Positions 17,239 through 26,562 are shown, counted from the first letter of the stretch. The stretch: DNA of 64,000 nt from Prevotella herbatica (GCF_017347605.1 NZ_AP024484.1:2742501-2806500); one strand, 5' to 3'. Numbers and translations: made by a program. Notes: generated by a model from the letters alone, not told the origin.

Positions 17239-18561
17239 TTAATAATTTGATGTAAGTAACTCAGTGTAATATTTTGTAATATTATACGACATGATTGTCT
17301 GGGCTAAAGCAATTCTCTGCTGAGAGAGTTGTGCTTGGGCTGTGAGAACATCTGTGGTGCTGGCAAGTCCCTCTTTATATCTGTTGTTTAGAATTCTGAG
17401 CGCTTCGGTAGCTTGTGCTACGCTTGTATTGTGTTTGTTGATTTCAATTTGCAAATCATTCAGATCTCGTCGCGTCTTGTTAAGTTCCAATCGGCTTTTA
17501 TCAATAAATTGATTTAATTCTTTATTCATCTTGTCAGTCGTATAATTAGCAGATTTTATCTTACTACGGTTCTGATTTCCAGAGAATAGGTTCCAAGATA
17601 GAGATATCCCAGCCATGTATGAGTTTTTATTAAAGCCAAAAACTTTATTGTCATTCAGTTGATAGCTACCAAATGCGTTTACTTTAGGTAGGAGAGCCAT
17701 CTCTGATGATTTAGCCATCATCTTTGATGCGTTAAGAGCAGTCTTCATTGCCATGATATCTGATCGTGTTTCGGAAAGCTCTTTATTTTCAAATCCAACA
17801 ATCTCCTGTGTCAGAGAATCAGTAGAATACAGGCTTTGCTTGTCTTGAGGATTTCCAGCGATGAGATTTAGTCCTTCAGATGCGTTCTCTATATTACTTG
17901 TTGCCTTAGAGAGTGCGCTTTCTACCGTGTTTAATTGCACTTCAGCATTCAGAACATCAGATTTTTGTACTAATCCTTGTTTGTAGAAATTGTTAACTGA
18001 CTGATTAATCTGTTTTACATCAATCAATGTTCCTTGTAATATATCTCTCAACTGATATGCAAACTGTAGCTGAGTGTAGGCTTTCTTTACTTCAAATGTT
18101 ATATAATTTTTAGTATATGCCGATTTATATTTATATGCATCTTGCTGAAGTTTCGCGCCTTTGCGTGCATAAATCATATCAAGATTGAATATAGGGAGTT
18201 TGGCATCGAGAGAAGTTCCGTAGTTATGTGTCGCTCCCGGATTGTTCAATTTTGATGGTTCGAAATCTTGTGGGGTAGCAATGCCTTGCTGAAGCAGGAA
18301 TCCGAATGCATTCAAGGGATTGTTAGTCACCATAGCTGTATAATTGACAGATAACTGAGGTAAAAATACAGCGTCTGTTTGATGATAGTTTGCATTGGAT
18401 ATACGGTAATCAAGTTCCGCTATCTGTATGTTGGCATTATTCTTTGCGGCAATAGCAACAGCGCTTTCCATAGAAATATGATTTTCTGTTTGTGCGCTCA
18501 TTGCTATTGGGTTCATAAGAATATACCCAGCTGCAATCAAAAAAAACTTTATTTTATTCAT
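17239..18561 (-). CDS. TolC-family outer-membrane efflux protein
   Basis: 440 residues from the chosen ATG at 18561, which gives a proper signal peptide (MNKIKFFLIAAGYILMNPIAMSAQ) and avoids overlap with the thioredoxin gene; the frame is open 39 codons further upstream but without signal character. The body is two repeats of coiled-coil helices and strands (SAVAIAAKNNANIQIAELDY ... NARYKEGL-type NNRYKEGLASTTDVLTAQAQ), the classic outer-membrane efflux protein pattern. It supplies the exit duct of the RND pump encoded next. Confidence 0.9.
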   Translation of the reverse strand: MNKIKFFLIAAGYILMNPIAMSAQTENHISMESAVAIAAKNNANIQIAELDYRISNANYHQTDAVFLPQLSVNYTAMVTNNPLNAFGFLLQQGIATPQDFEPSKLNNPGATHNYGTSLDAKLPIFNLDMIYARKGAKLQQDAYKYKSAYTKNYITFEVKKAYTQLQFAYQLRDILQGTLIDVKQINQSVNNFYKQGLVQKSDVLNAEVQLNTVESALSKATSNIENASEGLNLIAGNPQDKQSLYSTDSLTQEIVGFENKELSETRSDIMAMKTALNASKMMAKSSEMALLPKVNAFGSYQLNDNKVFGFNKNSYMAGISLSWNLFSGNQNRSKIKSANYTTDKMNKELNQFIDKSRLELNKTRRDLNDLQIEINKHNTSVAQATEALRILNNRYKEGLASTTDVLTAQAQLSQQRIALAQTIMSYNITKYYTELLTSNY

Positions 18562-18595
18562 CTTTTGTCTAGTATGGGGGTTAAAAGTAATCTTC

Positions 18596-18958
18596 TTATT
18601 CAGTGAGTAGAATATCTTTGATAGCTTTCTCAAAGCCACTTTTTGGCATGGCTCCGACAGACATTTGTGGTGCACCATTCATTGGGATGAATAATACAGA
18701 GGGTATGGATCTTATTCCAAAGACAGCTGCGAGGTCTTCCTCTTGTTCTGTGTCTACCTTATATATATAGATACTGTCTTTATATTCTTCAGCCAGTTCT
18801 TCCATAATAGGACTTACTGCCTTACATGGACCGCACCACGTTGCATAAAAATCAATTATTGCTGGTTTGTCACCAAGGTAATTCCATGTTGCAGGATTAT
18901 GCTCGAAGTCTGCTACTTTTTTAAGAAACTCCGCTTTAGTCAATTGAATTGCTTTCAT
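18596..18958 (-). CDS. Thioredoxin
   Basis: A 120-residue cytoplasmic thioredoxin with the active site WCGPC at 41-45 in FYATWCGPCKAVSP and the cis-Pro segment FGIRSIPSVLFI. Length is close to the standard 105-110 with an N-terminal extension. It lies between a DUF2892 protein and the TolC gene in the efflux operon, so it is likely a redox or stress partner of that operon rather than the main cellular thioredoxin. Confidence 0.9.
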   Translation of the reverse strand: MKAIQLTKAEFLKKVADFEHNPATWNYLGDKPAIIDFYATWCGPCKAVSPIMEELAEEYKDSIYIYKVDTEQEEDLAAVFGIRSIPSVLFIPMNGAPQMSVGAMPKSGFEKAIKDILLTE

Positions 18959-19011
18959 ATATGCTGTGTTTAAATGTTTATATATTGTTATTTAATTCTT
19001 TAATGATCATG

Positions 19012-19272
19012 TTATTTCTTCGGTTTGTATGGTTTTATAATGTCTTTGTAAACTTGTCTTTTATCGTTTGACAAAGAGCAACCTCCTGCTCCGCAACACG
19101 ATAAATTAAATATCCCTTGGAACATAAGCAATGCACCGAAAAGTGTTATTACATTCTCCTTAGAAGTTATGCCCATTACGCATAGACCTATTCCGAAAAC
19201 CATTCGAATGATACGTGATATGTTCCAATCAACGAGTATTCTCTTCATCCATTTAAAAGTACTCTCTTTCAT
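19012..19272 (-). CDS. DUF2892-type membrane protein with CCGAGGC tail
   Basis: 86 residues from ATG 19272 (an open frame extends to 19347, but that start would lie at the expected transcription start). The sequence has two hydrophobic stretches (IRMVFGIGLCVMGITS and VITLFGALLMFQGIFNLSC) of the DUF2892/YgaP fold, followed by CCGAGGCSL. Cys clusters like this at the end of the second helix are usual in the family and may bind persulfide or metal. It is the first gene of the efflux operon, directly behind the promoter at 19350-19380. Confidence 0.75.
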   Translation of the reverse strand: MKESTFKWMKRILVDWNISRIIRMVFGIGLCVMGITSKENVITLFGALLMFQGIFNLSCCGAGGCSLSNDKRQVYKDIIKPYKPKK

Positions 19273-19331
19273 ATTTGTTTTTATTATATTGTTCGTGATT
19301 TCTTGTAGATTATAATTCCTAAAGATATATA

Positions 19332-19394
19332 TTCCTTTGGAAAACATTGCAAATATAATCTATGTTTTCTATAAAACAAAATTTCCAAGGGAAA
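19332..19394 (-). promoter_or_regulatory. Efflux-operon promoter with two candidate MarR operators
   Basis: On the minus strand a TTTG (complement of 19377-19380), 19 bp and TATATTTG (complement of 19350-19357) make a textbook Bacteroidota promoter. Two inverted repeats with a common core bracket it: TTTCC-AAG-GGAAA at 19382-19394, just upstream of the -33 box, and TTCC-TTT-GGAA at 19332-19342, just after the start site. The pair is a plausible binding site for the operon's MarR-type protein. Confidence 0.65.
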
Positions 19395-19560
19395 ATATTG
19401 TTTTAATACGTAATATTTTCCACTTATTTTACAATATTACCTAATTTTACTATTAATGGGGGATAAAAGAGGGTCTTTTATATAATATTGAATTCTTTAT
19501 CTTAGTTTGGACTTTGATGCTATCTAGCAATGATAATGTAATATTCCATTCTGTAAAATA

Positions 19561-20011
19561 AAACATGTTTTATTTTGCTTTTCCACTCGTTTGCATTACT
19601 TTACCTTCGGTGAAGATACGCTACACTCGGTAAAACAAAATTAAAACATGTTTTATTTTGCTTTTCCACTCGTTTGCAATACTTTACCTTCAGTGAAGAT
19701 ACGCTGCACTCGGTAAAACAAAATTAAAACATATTTTATTTTGCTTTTCCACTCGTTTGCGTTACTTTACCTTCGGTGAAGATATGCTGCACTCGGTAAA
19801 ACAAAATTAAAACATATTTTATTTTGCTTTTCCACTCGTTTGCATTACTTTACCTTCGGTGAAGATATGCTGCACTCGGGAAAACAAAATTAAAACATAT
19901 TTTATTTTGCTTTTCCACTCGTTTGCAATACTTTACCTTCGGTGAAGATAGGCTACACTCGGTAAAACAAAATTAAAACACGTTTTATTTTGCTTTTCCA
20001 CTCGTTTGCAG
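19561..20011. repeat. 83-bp tandem repeat array (about 5.4 copies)
   Basis: Copies begin at 19561, 19644, 19727, 19810, 19893 and 19976 (constant 83-bp period); the last is cut after about 35 bp by the promoter of the next gene. Each unit contains TTTTGCTTTTCCACTCGTTT, then TACTTTAC, CCTTCGGTGAAG (a small hairpin) and CACTCGGTAAAACAAAATTA. Spacer-like unique sequence is absent, so this is not CRISPR. The units match the -33 part of the promoter at 19989-20019 with a broken -7 box. Confidence 0.9.
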
Positions 20012-20019
20012 TATCTTTG
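19989..20019 (+). promoter_or_regulatory. Promoter of the DUF4738 lipoprotein gene
   Basis: TTTG at 19989-19992 and TATCTTTG at 20012-20019 with 19 bp between. It is formed by the last, partial unit of the 83-bp array; the five preceding units have TACTTTAC at the -7 position. Confidence 0.75.
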
Positions 20020-20045
20020 CATAATAATAATTTAAGGCAAGCAAA

Positions 20046-20618
20046 ATGAAGACATGTTATGTTGCGGCATTGGCAATAGCCATAGCTGTTGTATCTTGCA
20101 AGCAAGACAAACGAACCGGTGATATAATAACTAAAAAACCGGTAGCTGAAGTTCAGAAGACAATTCAAAAAACTGGCGATTATTCTCAGACACGTCAGGT
20201 GAATTGGCTTGGGAATAATTATTCTATTGTAGTACAACGGATGGCAGAAACATCTTCAACTGTTGTTGATGATGCTTCAGGAAACAAATATTATGACAAT
20301 AAGATTATTGTAAGAATTTTAAGAAAAGACGGTACTGAATTCTTTAAACGTGAATTCAAAAAGTCGGATTTCTCTTCATATATTGATAATACCTATAATG
20401 AAAAAGGTGTACTTTTAGGTGTCGTTTTTGATAGAGCAGAAGGAGATAATATGTTTTTTGCAGCAAGTGTAGGCTCACCAGACAAATTGAGTGATGAGTA
20501 TATTCCACTTGAAGTGAAAGTATCAAGAACTGGTAGTGTCTCTATTTTAAAGGATACACAGCAGGATACAGGAGATCAACAGCAAAAAAGCGATGATGAA
20601 GAAATGACAGAAGACTAA
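20046..20618 (+). CDS. DUF4738-type lipoprotein
   Basis: 190 residues with a lipobox (AVVSC, Cys18) after a short hydrophobic signal, so it is a lipid-anchored envelope protein. The centre (VNWLGNNYSIVVQRMAETSS ... YYDNKIIVRILRKDGTEFFKREFKKSDFSSYI) matches the DUF4738 family of Bacteroidales lipoproteins, of unknown function. The tail is acidic and low-complexity (QQKSDDEEMTED). It stands alone between its own promoter and a terminator. Confidence 0.7.
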   Translation: MKTCYVAALAIAIAVVSCKQDKRTGDIITKKPVAEVQKTIQKTGDYSQTRQVNWLGNNYSIVVQRMAETSSTVVDDASGNKYYDNKIIVRILRKDGTEFFKREFKKSDFSSYIDNTYNEKGVLLGVVFDRAEGDNMFFAASVGSPDKLSDEYIPLEVKVSRTGSVSILKDTQQDTGDQQQKSDDEEMTED

Positions 20619-20640
20619 ATGGTATTGATTATATAACATA

Positions 20641-20680
20641 AGAAAAAGAGATTAAGGGAATACCTTAATCTCTTTTTTCT
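20641..20680 (+). terminator. Rho-independent terminator after DUF4738 gene
   Basis: AAAAAGAGATTAAGG / CCTTAATCTCTTTTT stem with a 5-nt loop and a T-rich tail. The A-rich left arm means it can also work for transcripts arriving from the right. Confidence 0.85.
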
Positions 20681-20696
20681 TGTTATTAGGAGTTGA

Positions 20697-21110
20697 TTAA
20701 TATCCTTTATTCTGCCAGAACCCAGTAGTGCTGTTTTCATCTGTTGTCAAATTGGTAACAGAGTTTGTTTCTGCATCTGGTATTGGACGATATAAATGAT
20801 GGCTGTCTATGTTGGCAGATCCCTCTGAGCATTATATTTCTTCACGTATTCAACGAGTTTACCTGTACGCTTAAGGTCGAACCAGCATTGGAATTCACCG
20901 CAAAGGTCTACACCACTTTCCACAAGAGTATCGTCGATAGAAGATATGCTGTTTAAAGAGTTATCTTGTCCTGATATAAAGTGTGTCTTACGAAGTGTAT
21001 TGATAGTTGCAAGAGCATCAGTGGCACTACCTGATTCAAGCTGACCTTCAGCCTTGATGAGATACATCTCTGCTAAACGAAGAAGTAGCGATAAGAGATA
21101 TTCTTTTCTT
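20697..21110 (-). pseudogene. RagB/SusD C-terminal relic
   Basis: The minus strand encodes the hallmark RLAEMYLIKAEGQLESG and, after a frameshift near 20820, HHLYRPIPDAETN ... GFWQNKGY-stop, the typical end of SusD-like nutrient-binding lipoproteins. Only about 135 of roughly 550 residues remain, and no SusC partner is present. It is a remnant of a polysaccharide-utilisation locus. Confidence 0.75.
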
Positions 21111-21147
21111 GTTTATTTAATAATGTTATACGTCTTTTTAAGATTAA

Positions 21148-21180
21148 CAAAAAAAAGCTGCATCATTAGTATGATGCAGC
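21148..21180 (-). terminator. Terminator of the ribH-containing operon
   Basis: Minus-strand hairpin GCTGCATCATA / TGATGCAGC followed by eight or nine U. It lies 25 bp after the last gene of the TPR-ribH transcript. Confidence 0.85.
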
Positions 21181-21204
21181 CAACTTACTTAACTTATATT
21201 TCTT

Positions 21205-21585
21205 TTACTCTCTAAGCAATGCTTGGTGAGCCTTTTCAAACGCTTGTGGATATTTTCCAATGAAGCACATGTTAACTATACAATTTGCTAATATCTCTAT
21301 ATCATTGAGGTCAACACCTTTTTCACGAGATACGTCCTTGCCAAGTGTTACTTCCCATGGACCATTGAAGCATGAATCTTCGGCACCCATGTATTGTTCT
21401 TCACCTTTGCCCTTGTTAAGCTTATATTTAATGCTCTTTGAAGAAGCTACAGGACGTAAAGAAGCCATAATGTTGTAGGCTTCATTTAATGGATCACGAA
21501 ATTGAGCCGTACCTGGAAACATATCGTTAATGACGGGCATTATCTCGTCAAACTCGTATGCTTTTATTAATTGGTGAAGTTTCAT
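21205..21585 (-). CDS. Conserved Bacteroidales hypothetical protein downstream of ribH
   Basis: 126 residues from ATG 21585 (MKLHQLIKAYEFDEIMPVIN); the frame is open upstream into ribH, but this start gives a 13-bp gap and a normal N-terminus. Mostly helical, soluble, with a GPWEVTLGKDVS segment in the middle. I recall similar proteins as a Bacteroidetes family of unknown function (possibly DUF6557) and assign nothing more. It ends the operon before a terminator. Confidence 0.6.
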   Translation of the reverse strand: MKLHQLIKAYEFDEIMPVINDMFPGTAQFRDPLNEAYNIMASLRPVASSKSIKYKLNKGKGEEQYMGAEDSCFNGPWEVTLGKDVSREKGVDLNDIEILANCIVNMCFIGKYPQAFEKAHQALLRE

Positions 21586-21598
21586 ATTCTGTATATAT

Positions 21599-22075
21599 TT
21601 AGAATTTAGCCATCTTAATGGCAACTATCGCACATTCGTCACCCTTGTTTCCAAGTGAACCACCACTTCTATCCTTAGCCTGTTGCAAGTCATTTGTTGT
21701 TAACAAGCCGTAGATTACTGGTATTTCCTGAGTTGCATTGAGTCTTGATATACCATAAGTTACACCCTGACATATATAATCAAAGTGTGGTGTCTCGCCT
21801 CTGATAACACTTCCGAGGATGATGACAGCATCATATCCTCCATGAAGAACCATCTGGCGTGCTCCATAAACAAGTTCAAAACTTCCCGGAACTGTTCTTA
21901 CATGAATATTCTCAGGCAGAGTTCCGTGCTTTTCCAGAGTGCCCATAGCTCCGTCAAGAAGCGCCCCTGTTATATCTGGATTCCATTCAGCAACAACAAT
22001 GCCGAAGCACATGTTACTTGCATCAGGAATCTTACTTAAGTCGTAGTCTGAGAGGTTATGTAATGCTGTTGCCAT
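21599..22075 (-). CDS. ribH: 6,7-dimethyl-8-ribityllumazine synthase
   Basis: 158 residues, the family's normal length. Catalyses the condensation of 5-amino-6-ribitylaminouracil with dihydroxybutanone phosphate, the penultimate step of riboflavin synthesis. Motifs seen: [15 protein letters not shown] (substrate loop), [14 protein letters not shown], and [15 protein letters not shown] with the catalytic His. It overlaps by one base with the upstream TPR gene (22075). Confidence 0.95.
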   Translation of the reverse strand: MATALHNLSDYDLSKIPDASNMCFGIVVAEWNPDITGALLDGAMGTLEKHGTLPENIHVRTVPGSFELVYGARQMVLHGGYDAVIILGSVIRGETPHFDYICQGVTYGISRLNATQEIPVIYGLLTTNDLQQAKDRSGGSLGNKGDECAIVAIKMAKF

Positions 22076-22773
22076 TATCTTGATGCTCTTTCTATATATT
22101 TGTCTATTTCCTGACTCTGAACGAGTGGAGAATTAACGTATTTAGATTTAATATTTTGATAAATCTCTAAAGCGTCTTCTTTCTTTCCCTGACTTTCAAG
22201 AAGAATACCTGCCTGAAGGCGGAATGTAGGAGCAAGACTGTTGTTTACTCCATCTTTACCTTCACTGTCAGCCATATCTGCTGCTTTCTTAAGACTGCTA
22301 ATAGCCTTATCCAACTGATTTACGTGTGCATAAGCATTACCAAGTGCAGCAACAGCAGCAGGGCTAACCATTGCATCGTTTGATGGTGAATACTCATCAA
22401 GGAACTTCACAGCGTCATTCCACTTGTTAAGATTTGCATAGCTCAATCCGGCATAAAGATTAGCCAAATTTGCAGCATCAGTTCCACCATAATTATTTAT
22501 GATATTAACGAAACCTGTAAATCCAGCACCGTCACCGTTAAGAGCTTTGTCAAACTGCTCTGCATTGAAATATTCTTGTCCCTTTGCTAATTCTGTAGAG
22601 GCTTTTTCTTCACGAGGACCACCTACATAAGCTTTGTAAATAAAGAATCCTGCGATAATTACGATAATTGCCAATACTGCAACGATAATAGCTTTCTTGT
22701 TTTTATCGAAGAAAGTTTCTGAATTTAAGAGGGATTCATTATTATATGCCCTCTGTTGGTTTTTGTTTGCCAT
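22075..22773 (-). CDS. Membrane-anchored tetratricopeptide protein
   Basis: 232 residues: a charged N-terminus, one membrane helix ([20 protein letters not shown], about 29-48), then TPR-like helical repeats ([73 protein letters not shown]). Resembles the YfgM-type or DUF6377-free Bacteroidetes TPR anchors that assist envelope protein handling. It heads the ribH operon, and this arrangement is common in Bacteroidales. Confidence 0.75.
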   Translation of the reverse strand: MANKNQQRAYNNESLLNSETFFDKNKKAIIVAVLAIIVIIAGFFIYKAYVGGPREEKASTELAKGQEYFNAEQFDKALNGDGAGFTGFVNIINNYGGTDAANLANLYAGLSYANLNKWNDAVKFLDEYSPSNDAMVSPAAVAALGNAYAHVNQLDKAISSLKKAADMADSEGKDGVNNSLAPTFRLQAGILLESQGKKEDALEIYQNIKSKYVNSPLVQSQEIDKYIERASR

Positions 22774-22930
22774 TATTATTTGTTTTTATTTATTTCTTTT
22801 TCAGTATCCCATCCAAATTGGATAAGTGGTATAACGTCGCAAAATTACGTAAATAATCTCACATATTGAAATATATTTCCTTTTTTTTTCGTTTTTAAGT
22901 TATAAAACCGATAACTTTGCAAATGATATT

Positions 22931-24034
22931 ATGATACTGAATAAACTTTCCATAATAAATTATAAGAATATCCGAGAGGCAACTGTATGTCTGTCGCCAA
23001 AATTGAATTGTTTTATTGGTAGCAATGGAGTAGGGAAGACCAATTTTCTTGATGCGGTTTACTATCTTTCTTTCTGTCGAAGTGCATTCAATCCGATAGA
23101 CTCACAAGTTATTACTCATGATCAGGAATTCTTTGTTCTAGACGGAAGTTATATGACTGATAATGGTGATGTGGAGAATATTTATTGTGGAATGAAGCGT
23201 GGAATAAAAAAACATTTCAAGCGCAATAAGAAAGAATATCGTCGCTTGTCTGAGCATATTGGACTGATTCCGCTTATTTTTGTTTCTCCGTCAGATTCAG
23301 TTCTTATTGAAGGTGGAAGTGAAGAACGCAGAAGGCTTATGGATATGGTTATTTCGCAATACGATAATTCATATATAGAGGCTTTATCTTCATATAACAA
23401 GTCTTTACAACAGCGTAATGCATTGTTGAAAATGGATGACGAACCAGATGTCGCTATTATGGAAATATGGGAAGAGCAGATGGCGATAAATGGCGAAATT
23501 ATTTATCATAAGCGCGATGAGTTTGTAAAGTTGCTTGTTCCTATTTTCCAAGATATATACAATCGAATATCTGGTAATCACGAAACTGTTTCATTGAATT
23601 ATACCTCTCATTGTCAACGTGGTGATTTGCTTGAAGTTATTCGTAGAGATCGTTACAAGGACAGGGCTGTTGGCTATTCTTTGCATGGTGTGCATCGTGA
23701 TGATTTGGAAATGCTTATTGATGGCTATCAAATGAAACGTGAGGGAAGTCAAGGACAGCACAAAACTTTTGCATTAGCTCTGAAGCTTGCACAGTTTGAC
23801 TTCTTGAAGCGTACTTCTTCTAACACGACACCACTGTTGTTGCTAGATGATATTTTTGATAAACTTGATGCAAATAGAGTGGAACAGATTGTTAATCTTG
23901 TTGCTGGGGATAACTTTGGACAGATTTTTATTACAGATACTAATCGTGATCACCTAGATAAAATATTAGCTAGTGGTGAATTTGATTACAAATTATTTTC
24001 TGTCAATGACGGTGAAATAGAAATTAAAGATTGA
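22931..24034 (+). CDS. recF: DNA replication/repair protein RecF
   Basis: 367 residues, an SMC-like ABC ATPase that loads RecA at gaps. Walker A GSNGVGKT (30-37), signature-type EGSQGQHKT near residue 277, and Walker B LLLLDDIFDKLD near 303, followed by the D-loop. A TAACTTTG -7 box at 22912-22919 puts the start of transcription very close to the start codon. Divergent from the TPR gene. The DciA-like gene follows with a 1-base overlap. Confidence 0.93.
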   Translation: MILNKLSIINYKNIREATVCLSPKLNCFIGSNGVGKTNFLDAVYYLSFCRSAFNPIDSQVITHDQEFFVLDGSYMTDNGDVENIYCGMKRGIKKHFKRNKKEYRRLSEHIGLIPLIFVSPSDSVLIEGGSEERRRLMDMVISQYDNSYIEALSSYNKSLQQRNALLKMDDEPDVAIMEIWEEQMAINGEIIYHKRDEFVKLLVPIFQDIYNRISGNHETVSLNYTSHCQRGDLLEVIRRDRYKDRAVGYSLHGVHRDDLEMLIDGYQMKREGSQGQHKTFALALKLAQFDFLKRTSSNTTPLLLLDDIFDKLDANRVEQIVNLVAGDNFGQIFITDTNRDHLDKILASGEFDYKLFSVNDGEIEIKD

Positions 24035-24324
24035 TGTTTAAACGCGATGTAAAAAAATTGGATGAAATCTTGAAGCGCCTTTTGCGCTCTGAAGGTTTTG
24101 AAACGCCTCTTCTACAGAAGCGCCTTGTAGATTCGTGGGATTCTGTTGTTGGTAGTTCTATTGCAAAGTATACAGGCGAAAAGTTTATAAAAAATCAAAC
24201 TCTATTTGTGAAAATACTTAATCCTGCTTTGCGCCAAGATCTTAGTATGATGCGCTCCAAAATTGTCAAACATCTTAATGATAAGGTTGGGGCAATGATA
24301 ATTACTGATATAAAATTCTTCTAA
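24034..24324 (+). CDS. DUF721 / DciA-like protein
   Basis: 96 residues from ATG 24034, which overlaps the recF stop (TGATG); a TTG one codon upstream is less likely. The pattern LKRLLRSEGFETPLLQKRLVDSWDSVVGSSIAKYT and LFVKILNPALRQDLSMMRSKIVKHLN fits DUF721, the domain of the DciA helicase-loading protein. Its position directly behind recF is the standard one. Confidence 0.85.
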   Translation: MFKRDVKKLDEILKRLLRSEGFETPLLQKRLVDSWDSVVGSSIAKYTGEKFIKNQTLFVKILNPALRQDLSMMRSKIVKHLNDKVGAMIITDIKFF

Positions 24325-24863
24325 CAGATTACTTCGTCCATTTTTATATCTGTTTCGTCTGTTGGTACAACGTCTGTTTTTTGAAAATTAAAACATATAC
24401 CAATTTTATATGCTTGTGGTATTTGGCTAAGAAATCTGTCATAATACCCTTTACCACGTCCTAATCTGTTTCCATTATTATCGAAACTCATACCAGGTAC
24501 AACGGCAACATCTATATTTTTGTAGTCTTCATACTTTTTACCGATAGGTTCCATGATGTGGTAGGCTATACCTTCTCTAAGGTCATTTTTATCTTTATAT
24601 TCTCTAATCTCAAGCTCTTCTCCGTTTATAACAACAGGGAGCAATACTTTCTTACCCATCGTAACCAAAGTATCTACGGCATTGTGTGTATCAACTTCGT
24701 CGGGCATAGAATAGTACATTAGAATCGTTCTTGCCTTTTTTATTTTCTCATTTGCAAGGAGTTTATTAATAAGCATAAGCGACAGTTCGCTTAGCTTTTG
24801 GCTAGTGAACTGTCGCTTGCGCTCTCTAATATCTTTTCTTAATTCTTTTTTAAGCATTTGCAA
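24321..24863 (-). CDS. 5-formyltetrahydrofolate cyclo-ligase
   Basis: 180 residues. Converts 5-formyl-THF to 5,10-methenyl-THF using ATP. The motif PGMSFDNNGNRLGRGKGYYDRFL near the C-terminus is the family's nucleotide/folate-binding signature, with KDIRERKRQFTSQKLSELS at the N-terminus. It overlaps the 3' end of the DciA-like gene by 4 bp (convergent) and the CtpA gene by 14 bp (same strand), so it is translated from the ctpA transcript. Confidence 0.92.
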   Translation of the reverse strand: MQMLKKELRKDIRERKRQFTSQKLSELSLMLINKLLANEKIKKARTILMYYSMPDEVDTHNAVDTLVTMGKKVLLPVVINGEELEIREYKDKNDLREGIAYHIMEPIGKKYEDYKNIDVAVVPGMSFDNNGNRLGRGKGYYDRFLSQIPQAYKIGICFNFQKTDVVPTDETDIKMDEVIC

Positions 24864-26562
24864 TTAAGTTTCTCCTTAGTCCAACATTATCAAAATGTTT
24901 ACCTAGCATTGCTATCTTTTTCCCTTTCAAAACTTTTTTCATAGGTTTCTTGGGGAAAGCAGACTTATTCTTGAATACTTTCATAGCCGATAATACTACA
25001 GGATCGTCTTGATTAATGTATTCATTCCAAGCTTCTTCGTCAAGCATGTTGTAGACTATTCTACTGTTGATGTAGCGTTCTAGCAACTTATGACTCTTCA
25101 TAATCATAAGGTTACGTCGCTGTAGTCCATGATGGTCTGCGTAACTAGCAAACTTCTCAACTGTATTCTGCTTTGTTAGATAGTCGCTGAGTTCCATCAT
25201 CTCCTTAAAGTTATTCAACTTAGGGCGATTGTCATCAGTGTATGTAAATGCAAATTGCAGAATCAGTCCGCTCATAGATGCTTGTTTGTAGTATGATGTG
25301 ATGCCGGTCGTGTCTTCTGGCACAAATATATCCGGAGTTATACCACCACCGCCATAAACAGTACGTCCGTTTGCAGTATGATATGCTGGACCTGTATGCT
25401 TAATACTATCTTGAGAGAAGAATTCTCCGTGTAGATATCTACTCATAAGATCTTGCTGATATTCAGGATCTTCACCATTTACATAAGGTTTCTGTATGCA
25501 ACGTCCTGAAGGAGTATAGTATCTGGCTATTGTCAGTCTAATCATGCTTCCATCAGGGAATCCGATCTGTTGCTGAACAAGTCCCTTACCAAATGAGCGA
25601 CGACCGATGATTGTTGCGCGGTCATTATCCTGCATTGCTCCTGCAAAGATTTCTGAAGCAGATGCTGAACCTTCGTTAATCAAAACTACTAATGGAATAT
25701 TCTGGTATGTGCCCTTACCATCAGAACGATAGTCTTGTCTTGGACTCTTTCTGCCCTGGGTATACACAATTAGCTTATTCTTAGGAAGGAATTCATTGGC
25801 AATTTGTACGGCACTATTAAGATAACCACCAGTATTATCGCGCAAATCTATTACTAGATTACTGAAACCTTCTTGAGAAAGTTTGGCCAATGCAATCAGC
25901 ATTTCTGGATAAGTCGTTTCTCCAAAGTTCTTAATTCTGATATAACCAGTCTCATCGTCAATCATGTAAGTAGCAGAAATACTCTTTTGTGGTATTTCAC
26001 CTCTTGTGACAGTGAAATATTTTACGGTTTTCTGTCCAAATCTTTCTACTCCTATCTTTACTTTTGTATCTTTAGGACCTTTAAGCCTGTGCTGTGCTTC
26101 TTCGTTAGTGACTATCTTACCAACAAATCTCTTGCCATCTACACTTACAATTTTGTCACCAGCCAATATTCCTGCACGTTCTGCAGGTCCGTTTTTGATG
26201 ACATTCTGTACATGTATTGTGTCTTGACGAATGGTAAATTCGATACCGACACCAGAGAAAGAACCTTTCAGGTCATCATTTGCAGCTTGTACATCCTTTG
26301 CACTGATATACACAGAATGTGGATCAAGCTCCGACAGAATCTGTGGAATTGCCTTGTCAACCAGTGAGTCAATGTTCACCTTGTCAACATACTGATCATC
26401 AATGATGTGCAACAAATTGTTTAGTCTGTTACTTCCTGAATTGATGATATTCAGTCTGTTACCCGAAAAATGATTAGCATAAAACGTTCCGATAAAGATA
26501 CCTGCTACAACGCATAGCGCCATGATAATTGGCATCCATCGGTTATTTCTTTTCTGCTCCAT
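24850..26562 (-). CDS. S41 carboxy-terminal processing peptidase
   Basis: 570 residues: N-terminal membrane anchor (IIMALCVVAGIFIGTFYA), a PDZ domain (about 85-170, GVGIEFTIRQDTI ... AGILAGDKIVSVDGK), and the S41 catalytic core with Ser about 299 in EGSASASEIFAGAMQ and Lys about 324 in RRSFGKGLVQQQ. The final 180 residues are the Bacteroidetes-type C-terminal extension. Acts on periplasmic proteins with free C-termini. First gene of a transcript with the 5-FTHF ligase. Confidence 0.92.
   Translation of the reverse strand: MEQKRNNRWMPIIMALCVVAGIFIGTFYANHFSGNRLNIINSGSNRLNNLLHIIDDQYVDKVNIDSLVDKAIPQILSELDPHSVYISAKDVQAANDDLKGSFSGVGIEFTIRQDTIHVQNVIKNGPAERAGILAGDKIVSVDGKRFVGKIVTNEEAQHRLKGPKDTKVKIGVERFGQKTVKYFTVTRGEIPQKSISATYMIDDETGYIRIKNFGETTYPEMLIALAKLSQEGFSNLVIDLRDNTGGYLNSAVQIANEFLPKNKLIVYTQGRKSPRQDYRSDGKGTYQNIPLVVLINEGSASASEIFAGAMQDNDRATIIGRRSFGKGLVQQQIGFPDGSMIRLTIARYYTPSGRCIQKPYVNGEDPEYQQDLMSRYLHGEFFSQDSIKHTGPAYHTANGRTVYGGGGITPDIFVPEDTTGITSYYKQASMSGLILQFAFTYTDDNRPKLNNFKEMMELSDYLTKQNTVEKFASYADHHGLQRRNLMIMKSHKLLERYINSRIVYNMLDEEAWNEYINQDDPVVLSAMKVFKNKSAFPKKPMKKVLKGKKIAMLGKHFDNVGLRRNLIANA

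Noticed and set aside
19561..20011. CRISPR array
   Set aside because: The 83-bp period has no unique spacers; whole units are repeated, and there are no cas genes.
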